Below, in pieces: positions 5,981 to 12,025 of a stretch of DNA of 12,025 nt; the stretch's first letter is position 1; each line of letters opens with the position of its first letter. The stretch comes from Thermoanaerobaculales bacterium (lineage in GTDB: Bacteria > Acidobacteriota > Thermoanaerobaculia > Thermoanaerobaculales > Sulfomarinibacteraceae): contig JALOKS010000143.1 of the NCBI GenBank assembly GCA_025456385.1, positions 1-12,025 on the forward strand, given 5' to 3'. Made by a program: the position numbers and the translations under genes. Below the pieces are notes generated by a model, which worked only from the letters and a program-made list of their open reading frames with translations, did not search any database and had not been told where the DNA came from.

Positions 5981-6817
5981 ATGAAGTGGACCTTCAATCT
6001 CATGCGGGTGCGGGGGATCGAGATCAAGATCCACCTCACCTTCCTGCTCATCCTCGCCCTCGGCGGCTTCGAGTGGGGCCGCGTGCACGGCGCCCCCGGC
6101 GTCGCCTTCGGCGTGCTCGTCATGCTCGCCCTGTTCGCCTGCGTGACCCTGCACGAGCTCGGCCACAGCATCGCCGCCCAGCACTACAAGATCCCGGTGC
6201 GCGAGATCGTGCTGCTGCCGATCGGCGGCGTGGCGATGCTGGGCAAGCTGCCGGAGAAGCCGCAGCAGGAGCTGGTCATCGCCGCCGCCGGGCCGGCGGT
6301 CAACGTCGCCATCGCCGCCGTGCTCGCGATCGTCGGCGGGCCGCTCGTCACCCTCGACGGCCACGGCCTGGTCGAGGGCGCGGCGCCGGCACCCTCCGTC
6401 GCCACTTTCCTGACCTGGCTGCTCGCCGCCAACATCACCCTCGTGGTCTTCAACCTCATCCCCGCCTTCCCCCTCGACGGCGGACGGATGCTGCGCGCGG
6501 TGCTCGCCATGGCCACCGACTACCGGCGCGCCACCGTGATCGCGGCCGGGATCGGCCAGGCCGCCGCGGTCGGCCTCGGCCTGCTCGGGGTCTTGAGCGG
6601 CAACTTCATCCTCGCCCTGATCGCGGTCTTCATCTTCTTCGGCGCCGGCATGGAGAGCTTCCAGGCAAAGGCCAAGACGGTGCTCACGACCCGCCGCATC
6701 GGCGACGCCTACAACAAGCACGCCCTGACCCTGAACCCCAACGACCGGGTGTCGACGGCGGTCGACTACATCCTCACCAGCCCGTCGTGCTCGGCAGCCG
6801 GCTGCTCGGGGTGGTGA
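5981..6817 (+). CDS. Site-2 protease family (M50) zinc metalloprotease, frame lost before CBS domain
   Basis: Intramembrane metalloprotease. Start ATG has GGAGG at 5971-5975, five bases upstream. The zinc site is complete: HELGH at 58-62 and NLIPAFPLDGGR at 158-169 (third ligand Asp166). Hydrophobic segments lie at about 19-36, 40-57, 98-120, 140-162, 183-204 and 207-222. IPVREIVLLPIGGVAML (71-87) is typical of the CBS-containing M50B group. After LNPNDRVSTAVDYILTS (251-267) the frame changes: the last 11 residues here are a nonsense tail ending in TGA at 6815-6817, whereas one frame over the expected CBS sequence continues from 6781. Relatives normally have a short H-Q-x-D-F-like stretch before PVV that is absent here, so either one base or about 13-16 bases are missing. 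The protease domain should be functional; the regulatory CBS part is cut off unless the frame shift is a sequence error. Confidence 0.88.
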   Translation: MKWTFNLMRVRGIEIKIHLTFLLILALGGFEWGRVHGAPGVAFGVLVMLALFACVTLHELGHSIAAQHYKIPVREIVLLPIGGVAMLGKLPEKPQQELVIAAAGPAVNVAIAAVLAIVGGPLVTLDGHGLVEGAAPAPSVATFLTWLLAANITLVVFNLIPAFPLDGGRMLRAVLAMATDYRRATVIAAGIGQAAAVGLGLLGVLSGNFILALIAVFIFFGAGMESFQAKAKTVLTTRRIGDAYNKHALTLNPNDRVSTAVDYILTSPSCSAAGCSGW

Positions 6818-7143
6818 CGAGGGACGACGTGCTCAAGGCCCTGGCGGCGCGCGGCGACGACCCCTACGTCGCCGAGATCATGCAGCGCGAGGTGCCGCAG
6901 GTCGAGGCCTCGGCCGGCCTGGACGAGGTCCAGGAGCGCATGGGAGCGGAGCAGGCCAGGTTGGTCGCAGTCTTCTCCGGGGAGCGTTTCCTCGGGCTGG
7001 TGAGCCGCGAGGATCTCGCCGAGGCGCTGTCGATCCTGCTCTTTTCAGCCCGCAGCGGCAGGGCCGAGGAGGGCCAGGGCCGAGGAGGGCCTCGAAAGAG
7101 TTTGAGCGCGCCGGGGGTGAACCTTTCGCGGCGTTGGACGTAG
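6781..7143 (+). pseudogene. CBS-domain part of the site-2 protease, out of frame
   Basis: This frame continues the M50 protein one frame over. PVVLGSRLLGVVTRDDVLKAL is the second half of a first CBS motif. FSGERFLGLVSREDLAEAL (reading about 6973-7029) is the second CBS motif. CBS pairs bind adenosyl ligands and regulate the attached domain. The segment has no convincing start of its own: GTG codons at 6811 and 6814 lie inside the CBS strand, the latter overlapping the TGA of the upstream frame as GTGA. With the frame restored the protein would be about 387 residues, normal for M50-CBS proteins. The tail after a 16-base duplication (7059-7090) is basic and unlike a CBS end; without the duplication it would stop at TGA 7103-7105. 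Confidence 0.75.
7059..7090. repeat. Perfect 16-base tandem duplication
   Basis: The unit CAGGGCCGAGGAGGGC occurs at 7059-7074 and again, directly adjacent and identical, at 7075-7090. Sixteen is not a multiple of three, so the second copy changes the reading frame at the very end of the protease/CBS gene. With one copy the reading would be SGRAEEGLERV then stop; with two it runs 12 codons further to TAG at 7141-7143. Confidence 0.9.
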
Positions 7144-7264
7144 TACATGTCGGAGCGCGCGGGCTTTCGAAAGCAACCTCCTGAGGGAGTTCACGAACAC
7201 GACAGAACCACGGCGGCCCGACATGGGCCCTGAGCAAGATGACGCGAGGAAAGGAGACAGACCG

Positions 7265-7660
7265 ATGAGAGCCACGAAGATGATCGCCCTGGCCGCGATG
7301 GTTGCAGTGCTCGCCGGAGCCGGAGTCGCCGGAGCGGCCGACTGGCAGAAGCTGGGCGGCAAGACCATCGCCTTCAAGGACGAGGCCAGCACCATCACGA
7401 TCGAGACCAAGAGCGCGCCGGTGGGCGAGGTCAAGCTCAAGGTGAGCGGCACCTGGGTCCGCTTCACCAACCTGACGCTGAGCTTCTCGGACGGCAGCAG
7501 CCAGGTCATCGCCGACCGCATCGATGTCGAGCCCGGCCTGACCAGCGACCCGATCGCCATCGAAGGCGGTCCGAAGACCCTGACGAGCGTCGAGATCACC
7601 TGCGAGAGCGCGAACGCGGCGCGCGGCGGCCGCGCCACCATCGCCCTGCTCGGCGCCTGA
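7265..7660 (+). CDS. Secreted DUF2541-like protein
   Basis: Exported protein of 131 residues. The ATG at 7265 has GGAG at 7252-7255, eight bases or so upstream; an in-frame ATG at 7223 would put 14 charged residues before the signal peptide and is less likely. Residues 1-23 form a signal peptide (basic MRATK, hydrophobic core, AGA cleavage region before ADW). The mature part is beta-rich: WQKLGGKTIAFKDE, VKLKVSGTWVRFTNLTLSFSDGSSQ, SDPIAIEGGPKTLTSVEITCES, GGRATIALLG. The order (W-x-x-LG, DG-x-x-Q, I-x-x-GG-x-R/K-x-I/L-x-x-V/I-E, final G) matches the DUF2541 (YaaI-like) pattern as I remember it; function of that family is unknown. One cysteine only. It is monocistronic, followed by a strong hairpin. 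A 12-base palindrome GCTTTCGAAAGC at 7163-7174 lies in its upstream region. Confidence 0.8.
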   Translation: MRATKMIALAAMVAVLAGAGVAGAADWQKLGGKTIAFKDEASTITIETKSAPVGEVKLKVSGTWVRFTNLTLSFSDGSSQVIADRIDVEPGLTSDPIAIEGGPKTLTSVEITCESANAARGGRATIALLGA

Positions 7661-7700
7661 GAACCCGCCGCACGTCCTTCCGCTCCGACCGCTGACCGAC

Positions 7701-7733
7701 ACGATGGGGACCGCCGCCGGCGGTCCCCATCGT
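7701..7733. terminator. Perfect 15-bp-stem hairpin, likely bidirectional terminator
   Basis: ACGATGGGGACCGCC and its exact complement flank a three-base loop (GCC). It lies 41 bases after the DUF2541-like stop, between convergent genes. There is no T-tract on either side, so it is not a classical intrinsic terminator; it may act as an RNA 3'-end stabiliser or a T-less terminator. Confidence 0.65.
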
Positions 7734-7749
7734 CGTCAGAGCCTCCACC

Positions 7750-7850
7750 GTCCGTATGATGGGTCCGTCTGCCCGTGGGCATATCATCCTCAGGACACCC
7801 GCGTCAGACAATGGCTGGGCCACACGGGTAGACGGACCCATCATACGGAC
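7750..7850. repeat. 101-base element with 28-base inverted repeats (MITE/REPIN-like or long hairpin)
   Basis: The left arm (7750-7777, starting GTCCGTATGATGGG) and right arm (7823-7850, ending CATCATACGGAC) match over 27 of 28 bases as inverted repeats; the single difference would be a G-U pair in RNA. The spacer is 45 bases and contains smaller palindromes (GCCCGTGGGC at 7771-7780, TGGC/GCCA at 7812-7822) and TATCAT at 7782-7787. It lies in a non-coding gap between convergent genes, 16 bases after another hairpin. No target-site duplication is evident at its edges. It could be a miniature mobile element or a strong transcription barrier. Confidence 0.75.
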
Positions 7851-7916
7851 AGAGGAAGGGACCCGCGCCCGCTCGCTCGGGCCAGAAGCACCCTGGCGTC
7901 GCGAGCGCCCTCCGCG

Positions 7917-10202
7917 TCAGCGCCCGGCGGCGGCCCGGCGCCGCAGCTCCGCCGCCATCTCGCGCGCGCGGGCGGCCTGCGGGCTCGCGGAGCGCGTGGC
8001 GTAGGCCTCCAGGTACTCGGCCGCGCGCTGCGGGCGCCCGGCCTGGGCGTGAGCCAGGCCGAGGTTGTAGAGCAGCTCGTCGGCCCGCGGCCGGAGCGCG
8101 AGCGCCCGCTCCCAGGCCGCGATCCCGCCCTCGAGGTCGCCGGACTGGACCCGCGCCATGCCGAGGCCGTTCCAACCCTCGAAGGAGGCGGGGGCGCCCT
8201 CGACTCCCCGCTCCAGCAGCGTCCGGCCCTCGGCCACCCGGCCCCCGGCGAGGGCCAAAAGGCCGAGATTGACGGCGACCAGCGGGTTGTCGGGGTCGGC
8301 CTGGCGCGCCCTCTCGAACAGACTGCCGGCCTCGTCCCAACGCTGGCGCTGCGCCGCCAGCCGGCCGAGCGCGAGCAGCGCCTCCGGGTTCTGCGCCGCC
8401 GCCAGCCCTGCGAGCGCCTGCTCCGCCTCCTCCGGCCGCCCCGCGGCGAGCAGCACATCGGCGAGCGCGAGCGCGGGCCCGGGGCGCGGGTCGCCCACGG
8501 CCACCGCCGCTCGCGCCGCCGTCTCGGCCGCCGCGAGGTCTCCCTGGGCGAGCGCGATGCGGGCGAGCAGGACCCGGGCGAGAGCCGGGTCGTGGCCGGT
8601 CGCGAGCTGCGCGAGCTCCGCCGCTTCGGCGAGGCGGCCCGCGGGTGCGAGCAGCGACGCCGCGCTCAGGGCGAGGCGCGGCGACTGCCGGGTCGCCCGC
8701 AGGCCTTCCAGGTAGGTCGCCAGCGCGAGCTCGGGCCGCCCCGACCTTTGCAGCGCCTGGCCGCGGAGGTCCCAGGCGTCCTCGATTCCCGGATCGCCCG
8801 CCAGCACCTCGGCGAAGGCCGCGGCCGCGCCCTCCCAGTCGGCTCGCTCGAAGCGCCGATACGCCTCGCGGAGCTGCCGCAGGACCCCGACCCGGTCCTT
8901 CGGGTCGGGCAGGGCGGCGTCGTCCGCGATCACAGCGGAGCCGAGGTAGCCGAGGGCAGCGAGCCGGCGCCGGGTCTCGGCGTCCGCCGCGCCCGGCGGC
9001 GCGAGCTCCCGCTCCCACGCGCCGAGCCTCGCCGCCAGCTCGGCCGCCAGCTCGGGCTCGCGGCCGACGAGATCTGTGGTCTGCCCCGGGTCCGCCACGA
9101 GGTCGTAGAGCTCGGGCCGCGGCGCGCCGATGTACTGACTGTCGCCCACGATCACCGACGCGAGATCGCTCCAGCCGAAGTGGAGTCTCGGGAACACCGT
9201 CTCCGCGAAGATCGCCACCGCCCCGGGCTCGGGCGGCGCGGCGAGCAGGGAGCGCCCGGGAAGCGCCTCGTCGACGGCGAGGCCGAGGCCCTCGAGCACG
9301 GTCGGCGCGAGATCGACGAGCTGCACCGGGTGCGCGACCGAGGCCCCCGCCCGGGCGGCGCCCGGCAGCTTCAGGATCAGCGGCACCTGCAGGGTCGAGC
9401 GGTAGAGGAAGAGGCCGTGCTCGTCCTCGCCGTGCTCGCCGAGCCCTTCGCCGTGGTCGGAGAGGAGGACGATCAGCGCCCGGTCGTAGACGCCGAGCGC
9501 GCGGAGCTCGGCGATGAGATCGCCGACCACCGCATCGGCGGCCGCCACCTCGCCGTCGTAGGCCACGGCGTAGCGTGAGGCGAAGGGCTCCGGCGGCTGG
9601 TAGGGCGAGTGGGGCTCGAAGAGGTGGAAGAAGAGGAAGAAGGGGCCGCCGGCGGCCGACCGCAGCCACGGCCGCACGCGTTCGAGGGTCGCAGGGCCGG
9701 CGCGCTGGATCCCCTGCAGGCCGCGACCGGCCGCGACCTCGAGCTCGTCGTCGTAGAAGCCGAAGCCCTCACCGATCCCGGTCGCGCCGCGGAGGACGAA
9801 GGCCGAGACCGCGGCCCCGGTCGCGTAGCCGCGCTCCGCGAGCCGCTGCTGGAGCATGGGCGTGCGCGCGCCGCTCACGGTGTAGCCGAGGTTGTCGCGG
9901 ACTCCGTGCGCCGGCGGCAGCAGCCCGGTCAGCAGGGAGACGTGGGCGGGCAGGGTCAGCGGCGCCGGCGTGTAGGCGCGCTCGTAGAGGATCCCGTCCC
10001 GCCGCAGGGCGTCGATCGCCGGCGTGTCGACGGCGCCGTAGCCGTAGGCCGGCAGACGGTCCGAGCGCAGGGTGTCGATCGAGATCAGCACCACCGGGGT
10101 GCCGTCGGCCAGGCGGCCGCTGTCCGCGCCGCGTCGGCAGCCGGCGACCACCAGCAGGCCGAGGCACAAAGCGGCCGCAGCGCGGCCGCGCCGCCCGATC
10201 AT
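7917..10202 (-). CDS. Lipoprotein: sulfatase-fold hydrolase/transferase fused to TPR repeats
   Basis: 761 residues, start ATG with GGGAG five bases upstream. Residues 1-22 are a lipoprotein signal peptide with lipobox VAGC (Cys22), so it is anchored facing the periplasm or outside. Residues about 36-376 have the alkaline phosphatase/sulfatase fold: metal-binding DTLRSD (43-48), APLTLPAHVSLLTG (80-93) at the nucleophile site, FFHLFEPHSPY (191-201), LLSDHGEGLGEHG (246-258) and VPLILKLPG. The nucleophile position is Thr83 rather than the Cys/Ser of formylglycine sulfatases (C/S-x-P-x-R), and the Arg is His87. So a true sulfatase is doubtful and a phospho-transferase or phosphodiesterase is equally possible. 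Residues about 440-745 are tandem TPRs (for example WEGAAAAFAEVLAGDP, WDEAGSLFERARQADPDNP, LEGGIAAWERALALRP), probably for protein contacts. It is second in an operon, 27 bases after the secreted TPR gene. Confidence 0.9.
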   Translation of the reverse strand: MIGRRGRAAAALCLGLLVVAGCRRGADSGRLADGTPVVLISIDTLRSDRLPAYGYGAVDTPAIDALRRDGILYERAYTPAPLTLPAHVSLLTGLLPPAHGVRDNLGYTVSGARTPMLQQRLAERGYATGAAVSAFVLRGATGIGEGFGFYDDELEVAAGRGLQGIQRAGPATLERVRPWLRSAAGGPFFLFFHLFEPHSPYQPPEPFASRYAVAYDGEVAAADAVVGDLIAELRALGVYDRALIVLLSDHGEGLGEHGEDEHGLFLYRSTLQVPLILKLPGAARAGASVAHPVQLVDLAPTVLEGLGLAVDEALPGRSLLAAPPEPGAVAIFAETVFPRLHFGWSDLASVIVGDSQYIGAPRPELYDLVADPGQTTDLVGREPELAAELAARLGAWERELAPPGAADAETRRRLAALGYLGSAVIADDAALPDPKDRVGVLRQLREAYRRFERADWEGAAAAFAEVLAGDPGIEDAWDLRGQALQRSGRPELALATYLEGLRATRQSPRLALSAASLLAPAGRLAEAAELAQLATGHDPALARVLLARIALAQGDLAAAETAARAAVAVGDPRPGPALALADVLLAAGRPEEAEQALAGLAAAQNPEALLALGRLAAQRQRWDEAGSLFERARQADPDNPLVAVNLGLLALAGGRVAEGRTLLERGVEGAPASFEGWNGLGMARVQSGDLEGGIAAWERALALRPRADELLYNLGLAHAQAGRPQRAAEYLEAYATRSASPQAARAREMAAELRRRAAAGR

Positions 10203-10229
10203 CCCCGCTCCCGCCCGTTCCCGGCGCGC

Positions 10230-11501
10230 CTACTCCCGGTAGCTCAGGAGCCCGCGGGCGACCTCGCCGTCCGGGTCCTCCGGCGCGAGCTTCAGGAAGG
10301 TCTCGAGATGGGCGCGGCCCTCGTCGGCGCGGCCCGAGTTGAAGAGCGCCACGCCGAGCATGAAGTGCGCCCGCGCGAGCTCCGGGTGCGCCTTGACGAC
10401 GTAGCCGAGCTCGAAGGCCGCCGCCTCCGGCTCGTTGCCGTTGAAGAGCTCGGCCGCGTGCTCGAAGACGGTGGTCCCCAGCCAGTCGGGGTCGAGCTCG
10501 ACCAGGCGGTCGAGGGCGGCGCCCGCGGCGGCCTTGTTGCCCGACAGCCGCGCGCCGTCGAAGGCGAGCTTGAGAGCCCGCGTGTTGTCGGGCTCGAGCT
10601 CGAGCGCCTTCGTCGCCATCGCGTAGGCCTCGGCCGGCGCGCCCTGCGTCAGGCTGATCTGCGCCAGCGCGAGGTGGGCCGGGACGTTCGTCGGGTCGAG
10701 CTCGATCACCTGCCTGAACTTGGACATCGCCTCGCCGCTGCGCTTGGCGTTGAAGGCCTCGACGCCCTCGTTGAAGATCCGCGCCGTGGCGTCGCCGAGG
10801 TCGCCGATCTCGCGCAGCGCCGCCGCCGCCTCCGCCGCCTTCTCCGTGTCGCCGGCGAGGCGGTAGGCCTCGAAGCGCAGCTGCATGGCGCGCACATCGG
10901 CGGGGTCGACGGCGAGCGCCGCCTCGGCCTCGACCGCGGCGCCGGCGTAGTCCTTGCGCACGAGAGCCACCACGGCGAGAGCGGTGTGGGCCGCCCCCAG
11001 CTCGGGGTCGATCGCCGCCGCCTCGCGGTACTTCGCGACCGCGGTGTCGAGGTCGCCGAGGTTCTGCGCCTCCACGCCTTCGTTGTAGGTCCGCACCGCG
11101 CGGTTGCCGCCGCCGCCGCCTGCCTCGGCACCGGCCTCGGCCTCGCCCGAACCGCCGGGCCGCAGCATCCACTCGACCTCCTGGGTGCCGCCGGCCATGA
11201 CCTCCAGCGGTCCCTGTTGCGGCAGGTAGCCCGCCTTCTCGAGCCGCACCTCGTAGGCCTGCGTCGTGTCGGAGATGGCGAGCAGCGCCTTGCCCTTCTT
11301 GCTGGTGGTCTTGACGAGCTCGAAGCTGGGCATCGCCGGCGAGGTGACGGTGATCGTCACGTCCGGGATGGGCTGCCCGTCGGGGTCGACGATCTTCACC
11401 GACACGCGGCCCATCATGGCCTGCGCCGCGGCCTCCGGAGCCGCCAGAGCGAGCGCCAGCACCACCACCATCGCACCGAGCCCGTTTGCCTTCAGTCGCA
11501 T
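10230..11501 (-). CDS. Secreted TPR protein with N-terminal carboxypeptidase-regulatory-like domain
   Basis: 423 residues from the ATG at 11501, preceded by AGGGAGG; a start 15 bases upstream lacks a site. Residues 1-27 are a signal peptide ending AAAQ. Residues about 30-114 form a beta-sandwich of the carboxypeptidase regulatory/PEGA type: GRVSVKIVDPDGQPIPDVTITV, SKKGKALLAI, YEVRLEKAGYLPQ, TQEVEWML. A Gly/Ala/Glu linker (116-132) leads to about seven TPR units (135-420), for instance AVRTYNEGVEAQNLGDLDTA, IFNEGVEAFNAKRSGEAMSK and FNSGRADEGRAHLETFLKLAPEDP. The two NEGVEA units suggest internal duplication. Likely periplasmic or surface scaffold. It is first gene of an operon with the sulfatase-fold lipoprotein. 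The frame is open upstream into the TonB receptor, but a terminator and a signal peptide separate the two genes. Confidence 0.88.
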   Translation of the reverse strand: MRLKANGLGAMVVVLALALAAPEAAAQAMMGRVSVKIVDPDGQPIPDVTITVTSPAMPSFELVKTTSKKGKALLAISDTTQAYEVRLEKAGYLPQQGPLEVMAGGTQEVEWMLRPGGSGEAEAGAEAGGGGGNRAVRTYNEGVEAQNLGDLDTAVAKYREAAAIDPELGAAHTALAVVALVRKDYAGAAVEAEAALAVDPADVRAMQLRFEAYRLAGDTEKAAEAAAALREIGDLGDATARIFNEGVEAFNAKRSGEAMSKFRQVIELDPTNVPAHLALAQISLTQGAPAEAYAMATKALELEPDNTRALKLAFDGARLSGNKAAAGAALDRLVELDPDWLGTTVFEHAAELFNGNEPEAAAFELGYVVKAHPELARAHFMLGVALFNSGRADEGRAHLETFLKLAPEDPDGEVARGLLSYRE

Positions 11502-11550
11502 GGAGCCTCCCTGCATCGCGTCTCCGGCCTGACGCCGGCCGAGCCCGGCC

Positions 11551-11556
11551 ATGGTA
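11551..11556 (-). promoter_or_regulatory. Possible extended -10 element (TGCTACCAT) for the TPR operon
   Basis: On the minus strand, TGCTACCAT lies about 50 bases before the ATG of the secreted TPR gene and downstream of the receptor terminator. It fits an extended -10 (TGnTAnnnT) and would give a leader of about 43 bases. No -35 hexamer is seen. The 151-base gap otherwise holds only the terminator. Confidence 0.3.
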
Positions 11557-11600
11557 GCAGACGCCGGGACCGCCCGGCGGCGCCGCGCGGCGCCGCACAC

Positions 11601-11629
11601 AAAAAAGCCCCGGCGCCGGGCGCCGGGGC
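11601..11629 (-). terminator. Intrinsic terminator of the TonB receptor gene
   Basis: On the minus strand a GC stem (GCCCCGGCGC paired with GCGCCGGGGC, three-base loop, 11607-11629) is followed directly by six T (AAAAAA at 11601-11606 on the plus strand). It starts 24 bases after the receptor stop at 11653. This is the clearest Rho-independent terminator of the window and separates the receptor from the TPR operon. Confidence 0.9.
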
Positions 11630-11652
11630 ACGAGGTCACGATCCGGAAGTCG

Positions 11653-12025
11653 TCAGAAGCGGAGGCCGACCGAGAAGCGGACGGTCCGCGGCTGCTGGTA
11701 GTCCGCGGCGTTGCGCGGATCACCGCGTCCTCGTTGAACACGTTGATGACCTCGGGCTGCAGGAAGAGCTCGAGCTGGGTGCCGCCGAGGTTGAGGAAGA
11801 ACGAGTAGTTGAGTGAGAGGTCGGTGCGGGTCACGTCGTCCCAGGTGTAGGCCCCGCGCTCCGAGTAGTAGTAGGTCGAAAAGCCGGGGCTGCCGGCGTA
11901 GCCGAGGTCGGCGGGGTCGCCGACGAAGGGCACGGCGTCGACCGAGCCGATCGCGCTGTAGGGCGAGCCCGAGAAGAAGTTCTGCAGCAGGCTGGCCGAC
12001 AGGTTGTGGTGGGTCGAGGCGATGA
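11653..12025 (-). pseudogene. TonB-dependent (Oar-like) outer-membrane receptor, C-terminal part with apparent frameshift
   Basis: Only the last part of the beta-barrel is in the window; the gene enters from the right edge. From the edge the frame reads IASTHHNLSASLLQNFF, then GSPYSAIGSV, GFSTYYYSERGAYTWDD, VTRTDLSLNYSFFLNLGG, LELFLQPEVINVFNEDAV: alternating amphipathic strands with the NVFNE landmark of Oar-like receptors. One frame over, GDPRNAADYQQPRTVRFSVG and LRF end in the terminal Phe that outer-membrane barrels need, with TGA at 11653-11655. The switch is between about 11714 and 11730. Related receptors have additional residues between NVFNE and the RNAADYQ-like part, so several bases or tens of bases seem to be missing, not just one. 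As written, the first frame has no stop and runs into the next gene. Either a real lesion or an assembly fault at the small hairpin CGCGG-ATCA-CCGCG. Confidence 0.82.

Noticed and set aside
6811..7143. Independent CBS-domain gene starting at GTG 6811/6814
   Set aside because: The start would cut through the first CBS strand and lose its first residues; a broken continuation of the M50 gene explains it better.
7146..7225. Inverted CATGTCGG / CCGACATG pair upstream of the DUF2541-like gene
   Set aside because: Eight bases with over 60 between them is easily expected by chance.
7223..7264. Earlier start for the DUF2541-like protein
   Set aside because: It would put a charged 14-residue stretch before the signal peptide, while the ATG at 7265 has a good GGAG.
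7704..11816. Long plus-strand open frames opposite the sulfatase-TPR and TPR genes
   Set aside because: Their translations are Arg/Ala/Gly-rich without motifs and lie antisense to well-supported genes.
10230..11933. A single 567-residue protein joining the receptor end to the TPR protein
   Set aside because: A classical terminator (11601-11629), a ribosome binding site and a signal peptide separate two genes. The joint reading between them (about 11502-11710) is Arg-rich nonsense and misses the receptor's terminal Phe strand.

Overview
The window is very GC-rich (roughly 70% or more by eye) and densely coded. Several features suggest an Acidobacteriota-like bacterium, for example of the Thermoanaerobaculia/Vicinamibacteria type: an Oar-like TonB-dependent receptor, a lipoprotein fusing a sulfatase-fold domain to TPRs, a secreted TPR protein, and a CrtE-like prenyl synthase. 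This placement is inference from gene types and composition; no marker gene is present.

Layout. (1) 1-3064, minus strand: a compact operon of a geranylgeranyl-diphosphate-type synthase, an ABC ATPase and an ABC-2 permease that runs off the left edge. (2) 3279-3611, plus strand: an unrecognised 110-residue protein with a strong ribosome binding site. (3) 3612-3877: a non-coding stretch with a striking AT-rich heptad array (TTGAGTK x6) and an inverted 11-base copy of it 132 bases further on. (4) 3878-5386, plus: an extended SDR (NAD-dependent epimerase/dehydratase-like) with an extra helical C-terminal domain; it may be read from a leaderless mRNA. (5) 5383-5844, minus: a small single-pass membrane protein whose five cysteines all lie in Cys-Pro dipeptides. 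Its stop overlaps the SDR stop. (6) 5981-7143, plus: a site-2 protease (M50) whose C-terminal CBS module is out of frame, followed by a 16-base tandem duplication that also changes frame. A perfect 19-base palindrome lies before its ribosome binding site. (7) 7265-7660, plus: a secreted DUF2541-like protein. (8) 7661-7916: a gap between convergent genes with a perfect 15-bp-stem hairpin and a separate 101-base element bounded by 28-base inverted repeats. (9) 11501-7917, minus: a two-gene operon of a secreted TPR protein and a lipoprotein with a sulfatase-fold plus TPR architecture. (10) 11653-12025, minus: the C-terminal end of a TonB-dependent receptor with an apparent internal frameshift, closed by a clear intrinsic terminator.

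How the genes may work together. The left operon links isoprenoid diphosphate synthesis to an ABC exporter. The middle pair (Cys-Pro membrane protein and intramembrane protease, divergent, with a palindrome between) could be a regulated membrane module. The right part is cell-envelope related: outer-membrane receptor, secreted TPR protein and lipid-anchored hydrolase or transferase. Two frame lesions in otherwise well-preserved genes (M50 and TonB receptor) mean either real decay or sequence/assembly errors. Nearly all long plus-strand open frames over 1-3250 and 7700-12025 are GC-driven shadows and are left out.
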